From NCBI RefSeq assembly GCF_014779555.2, contig NZ_CP094357.1, positions 1 through 64,000 on the forward strand: a stretch of DNA of 64,000 bases, given 5' to 3'. Each line of letters begins with the position of its first letter. Positions within the stretch are counted from its first letter, which is position 1. Shown here piece after piece: positions 46,647 to 57,211 of this stretch. Origin of the DNA: Lysobacter capsici. Its GTDB lineage: Bacteria > Pseudomonadota > Gammaproteobacteria > Xanthomonadales > Xanthomonadaceae. Below the pieces are notes generated by a model. That model was not told the origin of the DNA. It worked only from the letters and a program-made list of their open reading frames with translations, and searched no databases. The position numbers and the translations under genes were made by a program.

Positions 46647-47315
46647 TCATACTCCGAACCACCGATCCTTGATCTCCTCGCAAGCCGCGCCCAGATCGCC
46701 GAGCCGGCGCTTGTTGGCTTTCGGCGCGCTCAGAATGCTGCGCGTGGCGATATCGACGACGTAGCAACGATCGGGATTGACCGTGCCGGGCGCCGACAGG
46801 TTGTGTTCCAGATGCGCGCGCAGCGCGGTGGCGACGTAGGCGGCGCTGCGGCCGTCCAATGGCTGGGTGCGGGAGAAGTGCAGCTTGACGCAGCCGACGA
46901 CCTCCTGCGTCGCCGGGTCCAGCAGCAGCGCTTCCGGACGCATCACCACTTTTACTCCGGCCAGTTCGAGCCCGTCGCTGGAAAAGGTGTCCACGCGCAC
47001 CGCGGTCAGCGCGCCGAGCTTGATGTCCTCGCAGATATCCAGGAACGCGGTGATCGCATGCGCCGAATGTATGCGGTCCTGGACCGCGAAGTCGCCGCCG
47101 TCGGTGTTCTCGCGCAGCGCTTCGGCCGCGGCCAGCGCGGCCGCGTCGTCGACCATGTTCGAGGCGATGTGCTCGGCGATCACTTCGCGCGCGTCGCGGT
47201 AGCGGGTGGATTTGAACAGCGGCGGGTTCTTCTGGTCCTTGACGATCTGCCGCCGCCGCGTCGGCGTGGCCATCATGTATTCGCCGAGTTGATTGACCGA
47301 AATCCTTGGCTTCAT
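46647..47315 (-). CDS. Protein of unknown function
   Basis: A 222-aa soluble protein starting MKPRISVNQLGEYMMATPTR; GGAG lies 8 bases before the ATG. No signal peptide or membrane helix. The N-terminus is basic (RRRQIVKDQKNPPLFKSTRY); the middle contains IKLGALTAVRVDTFSSDGLE and EVVGCVKLHFSRTQPL, a strand pattern with an E...K that could, weakly, fit a PD-(D/E)XK nuclease core. I do not recognise a named family. It is convergent with the HEPN gene across a shared terminator, and its promoter side abuts the sigma-54 activator gene on the same strand (48-bp gap). Confidence 0.75.
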   Translation of the reverse strand: MKPRISVNQLGEYMMATPTRRRQIVKDQKNPPLFKSTRYRDAREVIAEHIASNMVDDAAALAAAEALRENTDGGDFAVQDRIHSAHAITAFLDICEDIKLGALTAVRVDTFSSDGLELAGVKVVMRPEALLLDPATQEVVGCVKLHFSRTQPLDGRSAAYVATALRAHLEHNLSAPGTVNPDRCYVVDIATRSILSAPKANKRRLGDLGAACEEIKDRWFGV

Positions 47316-47363
47316 CCCTGACTCCCCAGTCTTGGTTAGTCCGGAAATTATGGGTGATCGCCG

Positions 47364-48827
<1,464 letters not shown>

Positions 48828-49094
48828 TGGAGCTTCCCCGCCGGCGCAAATGCGCCAGCACCTGCAAGTCCTTAGGCAAACGCGGGGCGCGGCAAAAGCC
48901 GGTCATCGGCGGCCGGTGCGGCGGGCGCGGCGCGTTTAAGCGACCGCGCCCGGGTCCGGGACGCACCGTACGCGCGCGAACAGCGCGCTTCGTCTTCAGT
49001 CGGCCGGTGGCGGGTCAACCGGTTGGGCGCGCGCGAGACATCGAGGTCCCGCCGGGACGGCCCGATAGCGCGCGCCACGAAAGCGCGATCCGGC

Positions 49095-50150
49095 TCAGCC
49101 CTGCCCGGCGTCGTACTCGTGGTGGTAACGCACCGCGGTTTCGACCTCGCTCTTGCTGCCCAGGAACACCGGCACGCGCATGTGCAGGCCGGTCGGTTCG
49201 ACCTCGAGCATGCGCTGGCGTCCGGTGCTGGCCGCGCCGCCGGCCTGTTCGACCAGGAACGCCATCGGGTTGGCCTCGTACATCAGCCGCAGCTTGCCGC
49301 CCTGGGCCGCGCACTTGGCGTCGAGCGGATAGCTGAAGATGCCGCCGCGGGTCAGGATGCGATGCACGTCGGCGACCATCGAGGCCACCCAGCGCATGTT
49401 GAAGTCCTTGCCGCGCGGACCTTCCTTGCCGGCCAGCAGATCGCCCACGTAGGCCTGCATCGGCGGCTGCCAGTGGCGCTGGTTGGACATGTTGACCGCG
49501 AATTCCTTGGTGTCCTCGGGGATCCGCATGCCGCGCGTGGTCATCACGAAGCTGCCGACTTCGCGGTCCAGGGTGAACGAGTGGGTGCCGTTGCCGATGG
49601 TCAGCACCAGCATCGTGCTCGGGCCGTAGGTGGTGTAGCCGGCGCAGACCTGTTCGCTGCCGGGCTGCAGGAAGTCCTTGTCGGCGGCCTGGGTGACGCC
49701 GTCGGGGCAGCGCAGCACCGAGAAGATCGTGCCGACCGAGATGTTGACGTCGATGTTGCTGGAGCCGTCGAGCGGATCGAACAGCAGCAGGTAGTTGCCG
49801 CGCGGGTAGACGTCGGGGATCGGGTGCGAGGTGTCCATTTCCTCCGAGGCCAGGCCGGCGAGGTGGCCGCCCCAGGCGTTGGCTTCGAGCAGGATCTCGT
49901 TGCTGAGCACGTCGAGCTTCTTCTGCGCCTCGCCCTGGATGTTCATGCTGGCCTGTCCGGGCGTGCCGGCCTCGCCGAGCACGCCGCCCAGCGCGCCTTT
50001 GCCGACCGCGATCGAGATGGTCTTGCAGGCGCGGGCGACCACTTCGATCAGCAGGCGCAGGTCGGGGTTGATGCGCCCGGCGCGCTGTTCTTCGATCAGG
50101 TAACGGGTCAGGGAGATGGGGCTGGTGCTGGGATTGAGAACGGCGGACAT
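49095..50150 (-). CDS. fbp: Class I fructose-1,6-bisphosphatase
   Basis: Hydrolyses fructose 1,6-bisphosphate to fructose 6-phosphate in gluconeogenesis. From ATG 50150 the product is 351 aa, slightly longer than E. coli Fbp. Family motifs: [32 protein letters not shown], the metal-binding [22 protein letters not shown] block, and [20 protein letters not shown] near the C-terminus. The open frame continues upstream through Arg/Pro-rich residues that are not coding. It is not clustered with other carbon genes. Confidence 0.97.
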   Translation of the reverse strand: MSAVLNPSTSPISLTRYLIEEQRAGRINPDLRLLIEVVARACKTISIAVGKGALGGVLGEAGTPGQASMNIQGEAQKKLDVLSNEILLEANAWGGHLAGLASEEMDTSHPIPDVYPRGNYLLLFDPLDGSSNIDVNISVGTIFSVLRCPDGVTQAADKDFLQPGSEQVCAGYTTYGPSTMLVLTIGNGTHSFTLDREVGSFVMTTRGMRIPEDTKEFAVNMSNQRHWQPPMQAYVGDLLAGKEGPRGKDFNMRWVASMVADVHRILTRGGIFSYPLDAKCAAQGGKLRLMYEANPMAFLVEQAGGAASTGRQRMLEVEPTGLHMRVPVFLGSKSEVETAVRYHHEYDAGQG

Positions 50151-50537
50151 GGCTCGGGGCGGTGGCGGCGAGGGCCGCCATTGTCGCCGATGCGGATGAC
50201 CGGCCGGGCGGCCGCCGCGCGACGCGTTCAGTTTTTTGCGGGTGCGAGCGAGGCCGGGTGGGCCGGTTGCGCGCCGGGGCGGCCGCCGCGTTCTGGCTTG
50301 GCCTGGACGGCGTGCTGCTCGCGGTGGGGCCGCTAGGGCCTGCCCCAGACTGAGCGCACGGCGCATCGAAAACGCCGGTCGTGCTGTCGGGATGCTGCTG
50401 TGATCGGAGCATCCTGATTGCGATCACGACCTGGCCTGCCCGGCATGCGAACCGAAACGTGTCGATAGCGGCGGTTGCCTTCTGCACTGCTATCTTGCAG
50501 CCATCGAACCGCACAGGCCCCACGGGACCTTGGACGC
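50151..50537. other. Divergent promoter gap
   Basis: 387 bp between fbp (minus) and the small membrane-protein gene (plus). No clear promoter or repeat was found. Confidence 0.4.
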
Positions 50538-50879
50538 ATGAAACTGGCGGAGTACAACCGGCTGAGGGCGCCCACCGATTCCGGTCCGCTGCTTGCCTGG
50601 ATCGCGATTGTCATCGCCCTGCTGGGCAGCCTCGCGCAGTCGACCATCGTCGTCGTCGCTTCGGTAGCCATCGCGATCTTCATTCTGGTGGGGCTGAGCG
50701 TGCGCTCGGTTCGGCGACTCAACAGCGCCGATCAATTTCGCTGCCCGACCTGTGGCAACACGCCGCACCAATGGGTGGCCCCCGACCCGTCCGACGACAG
50801 GGTATGCACCAACTATCAGACCGACGTGTGTCTCCACTGCCGATCGGATCTGCGCCGGCCCGAAGATAGCAGTGCATGA
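50538..50879 (+). CDS. Small membrane protein with a C-terminal zinc-ribbon-like module
   Basis: A 113-aa protein from ATG 50538: two hydrophobic helices (about 18-34 and 36-53), then a soluble C-terminus with CPTC (69-72) and CLHC (98-101) pairs 25 residues apart, the spacing of a zinc ribbon. An additional Cys90 lies between. Codon use is less strongly G/C-biased than in neighbours. The longer frame from 50475 adds non-membrane residues before the helices and is less likely. Function unknown. Confidence 0.72.
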   Translation: MKLAEYNRLRAPTDSGPLLAWIAIVIALLGSLAQSTIVVVASVAIAIFILVGLSVRSVRRLNSADQFRCPTCGNTPHQWVAPDPSDDRVCTNYQTDVCLHCRSDLRRPEDSSA

Positions 50880-50979
50880 CATCAGGCGGCGGGCCTGTGC
50901 TTGAAGGGGATGCGGAGGGGACGCGCGCCGGGTGGAACGCGATCGCCGCGCGGCCGTGAACGCGCGCGGCGGGCCGCGC

Positions 50980-51525
50980 TCAGTTCTTCGGCCCGCAGGT
51001 GGCGTCGTCCGGGTCGGCGGCGGGGCGGTCGGCCAGCTGGATCGAATCGGCTTCGCGGCGCAGGTGGCGTTCGGTCACGCCGAAGCTCTGGGCGACCTCG
51101 CGCTGGCTGCGCCCGGCGCGCACCGCGGCGCGGATCGCGACCCGGCGCAGGCCGACGAACACGCCCCAGGCCGAGGGGATCTCAATGGTGCCGGCGGCGC
51201 TGGCGCGGTCGAGCAGGCGCCGGTGGGTGGGCGCGTCCAGGGCCACGCCCAGGCGCACCGAACACGCGGTGCGCCCGCGCGGCAGGTACAGCCGGCGGCC
51301 GCCGTGGCGGCGCACCAGCCGCAGCATCGCGGCGAACCCGCCGAGCGCGGCGACCTCGGCGGCGACCCACGGCAGCGAGGCGAGCACGGTGATGCGGTGG
51401 TCTTCGCAGAACCGGCACAGCGATTCGAAATCGGCCGAATCCGGCGACGGCAGTCCGGCGAAGTAGGGATGGGCGAGGGCGGTGGTATCGCCGGCGTCGG
51501 TCCGCGGGCTGGGGGGATAAGTCAT
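50980..51525 (-). CDS. Mor-like HTH regulator
   Basis: A 181-aa protein from ATG 51525. The N-terminal half is alpha/beta (FESLCRFCEDHRITVLASLP), followed by a segment RLYLPRGRTACSVRLGVAL and a C-terminal helix-turn-helix (VRAGRSQREVAQSFGVTERH), an order like the Mor transcription-activator family of phage Mu. A probable DNA-binding protein; target unknown. The upstream extension is Arg/Pro-rich and not coding. No phage genes are nearby, so it seems domesticated. Confidence 0.6.
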   Translation of the reverse strand: MTYPPSPRTDAGDTTALAHPYFAGLPSPDSADFESLCRFCEDHRITVLASLPWVAAEVAALGGFAAMLRLVRRHGGRRLYLPRGRTACSVRLGVALDAPTHRRLLDRASAAGTIEIPSAWGVFVGLRRVAIRAAVRAGRSQREVAQSFGVTERHLRREADSIQLADRPAADPDDATCGPKN

Positions 51526-51929
51526 GCCAGTCAGAACGCGGGGTCGGGGTGGCCGTGAAGGGGCGCGGCCTCGCGCGGCGTGGGAATGTCTGGTTCGATC
51601 CGGTTGCGATGGCGTGGGCGATGAATCGCCGCATCGGTCGGGCAACGGTGGCGCGATCGCGATGAAGTCGCGACGGATGCATTGCGCGCCTCGGCCATCG
51701 CGACCATCGCAGCCTCCGGCTTGAGGCGCCGGCCCGATATCGCGATCCAGCCGACACCGGGGCCTGCGTTCAAACACGTCGGCGATGTACGGCGCGCGCG
51801 GTCGTCGCGCCGCGCGCGCGCCTCGGCCGCGGATTCACGAACCCGCTCGCGAAGCGTTTGTACAGGCAACCCGGTTCGCAGCGCGGGCCGGTCCCGCCTC
51901 GTGTTTCCATTACCTCATTGGAGTCCGCC
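51526..51929. other. Non-coding gap
   Basis: About 400 bp between the divergent Mor-like gene and the next secreted-protein gene. Repetitive CGCGAT words, but no gene or clear signal. Confidence 0.4.
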
Positions 51930-52427
51930 ATGATCCACGCCGCCTCGCGTCGCGTCCCCACCGTCCGCCGCGTCCTCGCCGCGCTCGCCGTCCCGCTGGC
52001 CCTGTGCGCCGCGCCGGCGTTCGCGCAGGTCGCCTGCACCAACATCAACACCGTGCAGATTTCGTCCTCGCCGCTGATGAACAACGAATACGGCGGCCAT
52101 CTCAACGCCCACATCCGCGGCCAGGTCCCGCCGCAGGGTTTCACTCAATACAACCGCACCCTGTTCCGCGACGCGCAGGACTGGAACGAGGCCTACAACA
52201 CCCTGGCCGCCCAGAACCCGCCGCTGTACTGCGCGCAGAATCCGCAGCCCGACGCCGAGGCCGCGCGCGATCTGCCGATCCAGTTTTTCTCGTACCAGTG
52301 CACCGCCGCCAACGCCGCCGGCGTATGCACCGCCGGTCGCGAAATCCAGACCAATACGGTGCGCGTGGTGATGCGCTTCATCAACCGGCGCTGGGTGCTT
52401 TACACCGCGTATCCGATTCCGCGCTGA
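51930..52427 (+). CDS. Secreted protein of unknown function
   Basis: A 165-aa exported protein. TTGGAG precedes the ATG at 51930. Signal peptide through ...CAAPAFAQVAC, with a Cys right after cleavage that may be structural rather than a lipobox. The mature part has more Cys (YCAQNPQ, YQCTAANAAGVC) and a C-terminal RRWVLYTAYPIPR. No family recognised. It lies 187 bp before dinB on the same strand but is probably separate. Confidence 0.75.
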   Translation: MIHAASRRVPTVRRVLAALAVPLALCAAPAFAQVACTNINTVQISSSPLMNNEYGGHLNAHIRGQVPPQGFTQYNRTLFRDAQDWNEAYNTLAAQNPPLYCAQNPQPDAEAARDLPIQFFSYQCTAANAAGVCTAGREIQTNTVRVVMRFINRRWVLYTAYPIPR

Positions 52428-52613
52428 GGCTCGTGCCCGCGCGACCGGGCGTTTGACCACGCACCCGCGCGCGGCGTCCTGCCGCGCGAGGGCGCGTCGG
52501 CGCCCGACGCGAGCGACACGCAGGACCGCGCGCGGCGCGAATCCACCCGCGCCGGCAACGGCCGCCGCGCGGCCAGGCGCTACCATGCACGCACCCGAGC
52601 TTTCGCCGATCGT

Positions 52614-53738
52614 GTGCCCGAGTCCGCGCCCCGCCGCAAGATCCTGCATGTCGACATGGACGCGTTCTACGCGTCGGTGGAGCAGCGCGATGCGCCGGAA
52701 CTGCGCGGCCAGCCGGTGGTGGTGGCCTGGCGCGGCGCGCGCTCGGTGGTGTGCGCGGCCAGTTACGAGGCGCGCAAGTTCGGCGTGCGTTCGGCGATGC
52801 CGGCGGTGCGCGCCGAGCGTTTGTGTCCGCATGCGGTGTTCGTGCCGCCGGACTTCGTGCGCTACAAGGCGGTCTCGCGCCAGGTGCGCGAAATCTTCGC
52901 CCGCCACACCGACCTGATCGAGCCCTTGTCGCTGGACGAAGCGTATCTGGACGTCACCACGACCAAGACCGGATTGCCGTCGGCGACCGCGACCGCCGAG
53001 GCGATCCGCGACGCGATCCGCGAGGAAACCCGGCTGACCGCATCGGCCGGGGTGGCGCCGAACAAGTTCGTGGCCAAGATCGCCTCGGACTGGAACAAGC
53101 CCGACGGCCTGTTCGTGGTCAAGCCGCATCAGGTCGAGGCGTTCCTGGCGCCGCTGCCGGTCGGGCGTTTGCCCGGCGTGGGCAAGGTCATGGAGGCCAA
53201 GCTGGCCGAACTGGGCGTGAGCATCGTCACCGACCTGCGCGCGCTCGGCGCGCTCGCGCTGGAGCAGCGCTTCGGCCGCTGGGGCCGGCGCCTGCACGAA
53301 CTGGCGCACGGCATCGACGAGCATCCGGTCGAACCGGAGCGGCCGACCCTGCAGATTTCCTCGGAAGACACCTTCGAACGGGATCTGCCGCTGAGCGAGG
53401 TCGAGACCGACATCCGCCGCCTGGCCGGCAAGACCTGGGCCGGCTACCAGCGCGAACTGCAGCGCAACCCGGGACGGATCGCGCGCACGGTGGTGCTCAA
53501 GCTCAAGACCTCGGACTTCCGCATCCTGACCCGCAGCCTGACCGCGCCGCACCCGCCCAGCGGCGAAGCCGAGCTGGCCGACCTCGCCAGCGCCCTGCGC
53601 GCGCGGGTCGATCTGCCGGCGCAGACCTTGTACCGGCTGGTCGGCGTGGGCCTGTCGGGTTTCGTCGATGAAGACGAGGACGCGGCGATGTTGCAGACCG
53701 ATCTGTTCGATGGCGAAGACGACATCGACGATCAGTAA
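52614..53738 (+). CDS. dinB: DNA polymerase IV (Y-family)
   Basis: An error-prone lesion-bypass polymerase. 374 aa from a GTG start (no in-frame ATG nearby). Palm motifs HVDMDAFYASVEQRD (catalytic Asp pair) and PLSLDEAYLDVT, then LPGVGKVMEAKLAELGV (HhH) and the little-finger domain. The C-terminus has MLQTDLFD, a QxxLF beta-clamp binding peptide that should contact the DnaN encoded at the start of this window. Length is normal. No LexA box is visible upstream. Confidence 0.96.
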   Translation: MPESAPRRKILHVDMDAFYASVEQRDAPELRGQPVVVAWRGARSVVCAASYEARKFGVRSAMPAVRAERLCPHAVFVPPDFVRYKAVSRQVREIFARHTDLIEPLSLDEAYLDVTTTKTGLPSATATAEAIRDAIREETRLTASAGVAPNKFVAKIASDWNKPDGLFVVKPHQVEAFLAPLPVGRLPGVGKVMEAKLAELGVSIVTDLRALGALALEQRFGRWGRRLHELAHGIDEHPVEPERPTLQISSEDTFERDLPLSEVETDIRRLAGKTWAGYQRELQRNPGRIARTVVLKLKTSDFRILTRSLTAPHPPSGEAELADLASALRARVDLPAQTLYRLVGVGLSGFVDEDEDAAMLQTDLFDGEDDIDDQ

Positions 53739-53756
53739 CCCGACACGCCGCGAATA

Positions 53757-53925
53757 CCGCCGAAAGCGACTGTAGGAGCGGCGCGAGCCGCGACCGCGAC
53801 CTCTCGACGACGACGCATGCGAGGTTTCGCGGTCGCGGCTCGCGCCGCTCCTACAGGGAGATTGCGTGACCCGCACGCGCGGCGTGTAGGCCTGCGTGAC
53901 CGATCAAGCCTGGGCGACGTCGCTT
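53757..53925 (-). repeat. Single copy of the hairpin-bearing repeat unit
   Basis: A perfect inverted repeat with 30-bp arms (53770-53799 and 53827-53856; CTGTAGGAGCGGCGCGAGCC ... CTCCTACAG) around a 27-bp loop with CGCATGC. It continues into flanks (CGAAAGCGA before, GGGAGATTGCGTGACCCGCA and CAAGCCTG after) that match, in reverse orientation, the units of the array at 30000-30905. It overlaps the end of the minus-strand GNAT gene by ~20 bp and could act as its terminator. Confidence 0.85.
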
Positions 53926-54455
53926 TCCATCCGCATCACATACCGCACCGCCTCGATCCGCACCGCCTCGATCCGCACCGCGCGCAGCGGCGCATCGAGT
54001 TCGCGCGCGGCTTCGCTCCAGGCCGGCGACTGGCATTGCAGGTTGAGGCAGCCGAAGCGCTGGGCGGCGTCGAGCGCATGGCGCAGCAGTTCGGTCTCCA
54101 CGCCGCGATCGCGGCCGGCCGCGCGCAGGTAGGGCTCGTCCAGATGCAGGCAGTAGGCGCGTTCGAGCATCGAGAAGCCGGCGGTCGCGCTGGCGTAGCC
54201 GACCACCGCGCCGTCGATTTCGGCGATCCAGGCCCAGGCGCCGAACGGCGGCTCGAACAGCACCTCCAGCAGTTCCAGCGGCTGCGCGCGCGGCGGGCCG
54301 TAGGGACGGCGCTCGAGCGCGCGGTTGCCGGCGTGCTCTTCGCACAGGGCGATCAGGATCGGCGCATCGGCGCGGACGACGGGACGCACCACCAGCCCGG
54401 GGGCGGGTAAGAGGTGGACGGCGGCGGTTTCGGATACGGCGAGCGGGGCATTCAT
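53904..54455 (-). CDS. GNAT family N-acetyltransferase
   Basis: A 183-aa acetyl-CoA-dependent transferase. From ATG 54455: VVRPVVRADAPILIALCEEH, WAWIAEIDGAVVGYASATAG (strands 3-4), and DRGVETELLRHALDAAQRFG as the acetyl-CoA-binding region, a variant of Q/RxxGxG/A with Gly replaced. The C-terminus contains a direct duplication (RIEAV-RIEAV) from two copies of CGCCTCGATCCGCAC. Substrate unknown. The upstream extension of the frame is non-coding. Confidence 0.82.
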   Translation of the reverse strand: MNAPLAVSETAAVHLLPAPGLVVRPVVRADAPILIALCEEHAGNRALERRPYGPPRAQPLELLEVLFEPPFGAWAWIAEIDGAVVGYASATAGFSMLERAYCLHLDEPYLRAAGRDRGVETELLRHALDAAQRFGCLNLQCQSPAWSEAARELDAPLRAVRIEAVRIEAVRYVMRMESDVAQA

Positions 54456-54753
54456 CGCGGAGGTCCGGGACAGGGGAGGAAGGGGCTGCGCCACGGCGCA
54501 TAAGCGCCGTGACGGGATCGATCGCCGGTACGGCCGCATGCCGGCCACAGGCGTAGCATCGACGCCGCGGACCGGTGGCCAGGCCAGAGCCCGCCAATGC
54601 GCGACGGCGCGGCGGCGGCGCGGTCGGCGGCGATCATGGCAACGGCGTCGGAGCGAGCATGCGGGACATCGTGCGCGCCGGCTTTTAAGAAGTTTTTAAT
54701 CGTGCGTGGGCATTGTGCAAACGACGATGCGACCAGGTGACGCAGTACTGGGT

Positions 54754-55419
54754 ATGAACATTTTGTTGGTGGAAGACGACGCGATGCTGGCCGAAGCGGT
54801 GCGCGCGGGACTGACCCACGACGGCTGGTGCGTGGAGTGGGTCGCCGATGCGCCCTTGGCCAAGACCGCGCTGGTCGATCACAACTTCGACGCGGTGGTG
54901 CTCGATGTCGGCCTGCCCGGCGGCTCCGGCCTGGGCGTGTTGGCGACCCTGCGCAACCGCTACGACGCCACCCCGGTGCTGATCGTGACCGCGCGCGACA
55001 AACTCAGCGAACGCATCGCCGGGCTCGATGCCGGCGCCGACGACTACATCGTCAAACCGTTTCAGCTCGACGAGTTGTGCGCGCGCCTGCGCGCGGTGAT
55101 GCGGCGCAGCCAGGGCCGGGTTTCGCCGGTGCTCAGCTGCGGCGCGGTGGTGCTCGATCCGGCGCGGCGGCTGGTCACCCGCGACGGCGAGCCGGTCGCG
55201 CTCAGCGGCCATGAATTCCGCACCTTGATGCTGCTGCTCGAACGCCAGGGCCGGGTGGTCACGCGCGAGCAACTGGAAGAATCGGTGTACGGCAGCTCCG
55301 GCACGATCGAGAGCAACACCATCGCGGTGTACGTGCATCAGCTGCGGCGCAAGCTCGGCGAGCAATTGATCGTGACCGTGCACGGTTACGGCTATCGGAT
55401 CGGCGGAGTGTCGGCATGA
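54754..55419 (+). CDS. OmpR/PhoB family response regulator
   Basis: A 221-aa regulator. Receiver with acidic pair EDD (7-9), phosphoacceptor Asp51 in AVVLDVGLPGGSG, Thr and Lys (VTARDK, YIVKPF), and a C-terminal winged HTH (LSGHEFRTLMLLLERQGRVV, SNTIAVYVHQLRRKLGEQLI, GYGYRIGG). From ATG 54754; an in-frame ATG upstream adds 16 residues. Its stop overlaps the kinase start (ATGA), so the two form one operon. The QseB/PmrA-like architecture suggests an envelope-stress system. Confidence 0.95.
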   Translation: MNILLVEDDAMLAEAVRAGLTHDGWCVEWVADAPLAKTALVDHNFDAVVLDVGLPGGSGLGVLATLRNRYDATPVLIVTARDKLSERIAGLDAGADDYIVKPFQLDELCARLRAVMRRSQGRVSPVLSCGAVVLDPARRLVTRDGEPVALSGHEFRTLMLLLERQGRVVTREQLEESVYGSSGTIESNTIAVYVHQLRRKLGEQLIVTVHGYGYRIGGVSA

Positions 55420-56945
55420 GCGCGATCGGCGGCGGCGGCACGCCGACGACGAACGACGCCGGCGCGCCCTCGGCCAGCGAGCACGAGGAAAGCCGCCGCG
55501 CGCGCTGGTGCGAACTCGAAGCGCGCCACCGCGCCTGGCACGAGCGCCACGACGTGCGCTTCGACGGCGGCCGTTCGCTGCGCTGGACCCTGACCTGGGT
55601 GCTGATCAAGACCGTGCTGCTGGCGTGGTTCGTATGGTTGGCCTGCCAGGTGTGGCAACTCAGCCGCGAGCATTCCGGGATGCTCGACAACTCGCTGCGC
55701 GAGATCGCCGAACAGGTGCTCGCCTCGATGCCCGAAGGCCTCGAACGCCTGCCCTCGCGCGATCCCAAGCGCGCCATCGTGCCGGTGAGGGCGGACCAGA
55801 AGATGAGCTTCCAGGTCTGGGCGCAGGGCCGCAACGTGGTGTATTCCGCGTCGGCGCCGTTGCAGCCGTTGAACCCCGCGTTCAAGGACGGCTTCGCCCG
55901 GCGCATGATCGATGGCGAGCGCTGGCAGGTGTATACGCTCAGCGATGCGCGTCGCGGCCTGATCGTGCAGGTCGGCCGCACCAAGCGCATGGCGATCCAG
56001 GAACTGCAGGGCTGGATCATCGGCAGCCTGTTCGCCGCGGCGCTGATCCTGGTGTTGTTCGGATTGGCGACGTGGAAGGTGATCGGCATGGCGCTGCGCC
56101 CGATCACCGCGCTGCGCGACACGCTGAAGGGCCGGCCGCCGCTGGACCTCACCCCATTGCCGACCCAGGCCCTGCCGGCCGAGTTCCGGCCGCTGGTCGA
56201 CGCGTTCAACGATCAGCTCGAACGCGTCGACGCCGCGGTCCAGCACGAGCGCCGCTTCATCTCCGACGCCGCGCACGAGTTGCGCACGCCGCTGGCGGTG
56301 CTCAGCACCCATGCCGAACTGGCGCTGCGCGCGACCACATTGGAAGAGAAGAACGCCGCGTTGCTGCGGCTCAACGCCGGCGTGCAGCGCAGCGCGCGCT
56401 TGTCGGAGCAGTTGCTGGACCTGGCCCGGCTCGACGCCGGCGCGGAGACGGTGCGGCTGGCGCCGCTGGATCTGTCCGACCTGATCGTGCTGGTGATCCG
56501 CGATTTCGAAACCCTCGCGCGCGAACGCCGCCAGCGCATCAGCCTGCGCGCCGGCCCGGCGCGATTGCTTGGCGATGTCGATCAGCTCGGCATCCTGCTG
56601 CGCAATCTGATCGACAACGCGGTGCGCCATGCCGGCGCCGACGGTCAGGTCGCGGTGTCGTGCACCGCCGAAGCCGACGGCACCGTGGTGCTGCGCGTGG
56701 CCGACAACGGCATCGGCGTGGCGCCGGAGGATTGCGAGCGCATCTTCGACCGTTTCTACCGCGCGCCCGGCAGCCCCGAGGGCGGCAGCGGCATCGGTCT
56801 GTCGCTGGTGGCGCGGATCGCCCAGACCCATGGCGCGAAGATCGAATGCGGGCTGGGACTGGAGCGCGGCGCCGAGGACCCGCGCGGGCCGGGGCGCGGG
56901 TTTGAGGTGTGTGTGCGGTTTCCGGCTGCGCCTTTGGTGGCGTAG
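55416..56945 (+). CDS. Sensor histidine kinase (partner of the OmpR-type regulator)
   Basis: A 509-aa inner-membrane kinase. TM1 (about 57-78) and TM2 (199-221) flank a ~120-residue periplasmic sensor; a HAMP-like linker follows, then HisKA with His287 in FISDAAHELRTPLAVLSTHA, and HATPase with NLIDNAVRHA (N), DNGIGV (G1), FDRFYRAPGSPEGGSGIGLS (F/G2). A charged ~50-residue N-terminal cytoplasmic extension is longer than usual. Its stop is followed by a large inverted repeat that may end the transcript. Confidence 0.95.
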   Translation: MSAIGGGGTPTTNDAGAPSASEHEESRRARWCELEARHRAWHERHDVRFDGGRSLRWTLTWVLIKTVLLAWFVWLACQVWQLSREHSGMLDNSLREIAEQVLASMPEGLERLPSRDPKRAIVPVRADQKMSFQVWAQGRNVVYSASAPLQPLNPAFKDGFARRMIDGERWQVYTLSDARRGLIVQVGRTKRMAIQELQGWIIGSLFAAALILVLFGLATWKVIGMALRPITALRDTLKGRPPLDLTPLPTQALPAEFRPLVDAFNDQLERVDAAVQHERRFISDAAHELRTPLAVLSTHAELALRATTLEEKNAALLRLNAGVQRSARLSEQLLDLARLDAGAETVRLAPLDLSDLIVLVIRDFETLARERRQRISLRAGPARLLGDVDQLGILLRNLIDNAVRHAGADGQVAVSCTAEADGTVVLRVADNGIGVAPEDCERIFDRFYRAPGSPEGGSGIGLSLVARIAQTHGAKIECGLGLERGAEDPRGPGRGFEVCVRFPAAPLVA

Positions 56946-56957
56946 CGATCTGACTGC

Positions 56958-57086
56958 AAAAGCAAATCCCCCCTAACCCCCCTTTTTCAAAGGGGGGAAC
57001 GCATTGCGGCGATCTGCCACGACATCGCGCAACCTTCCTATCGGTTCCCCCCTTTGAAAAAGGGGGGCCAGGGGGGATTTGCTTTT
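56958..57086. repeat. Complete inverted-repeat element with G/C runs
   Basis: The arms at 56958-57000 (AAAAGCAAATCCCCCCTAAC ... GGGGGGAAC) and 57043-57086 are near-perfect reverse complements of ~43 bp around ~42 bp. Each arm itself folds through its C-run and G-run. A half-copy lies at 38295-38334, and shorter variants at 38492-38575 and 60083-60163. The size and ends are MITE-like; no transposase is present and no target-site duplication is clear. Confidence 0.85.
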
Positions 57087-57211
57087 AGCCGCAATCGCGA
57101 CGTTATCCCGCAATTGCGATTCCACGCCCCGCCCCATCCCTACTGACAACAAGCTGGCAGCAGCCCCCGCCCACCATGCCTGCGTGCGATCGGCACAGTG
57201 GGGAGCGCGCG

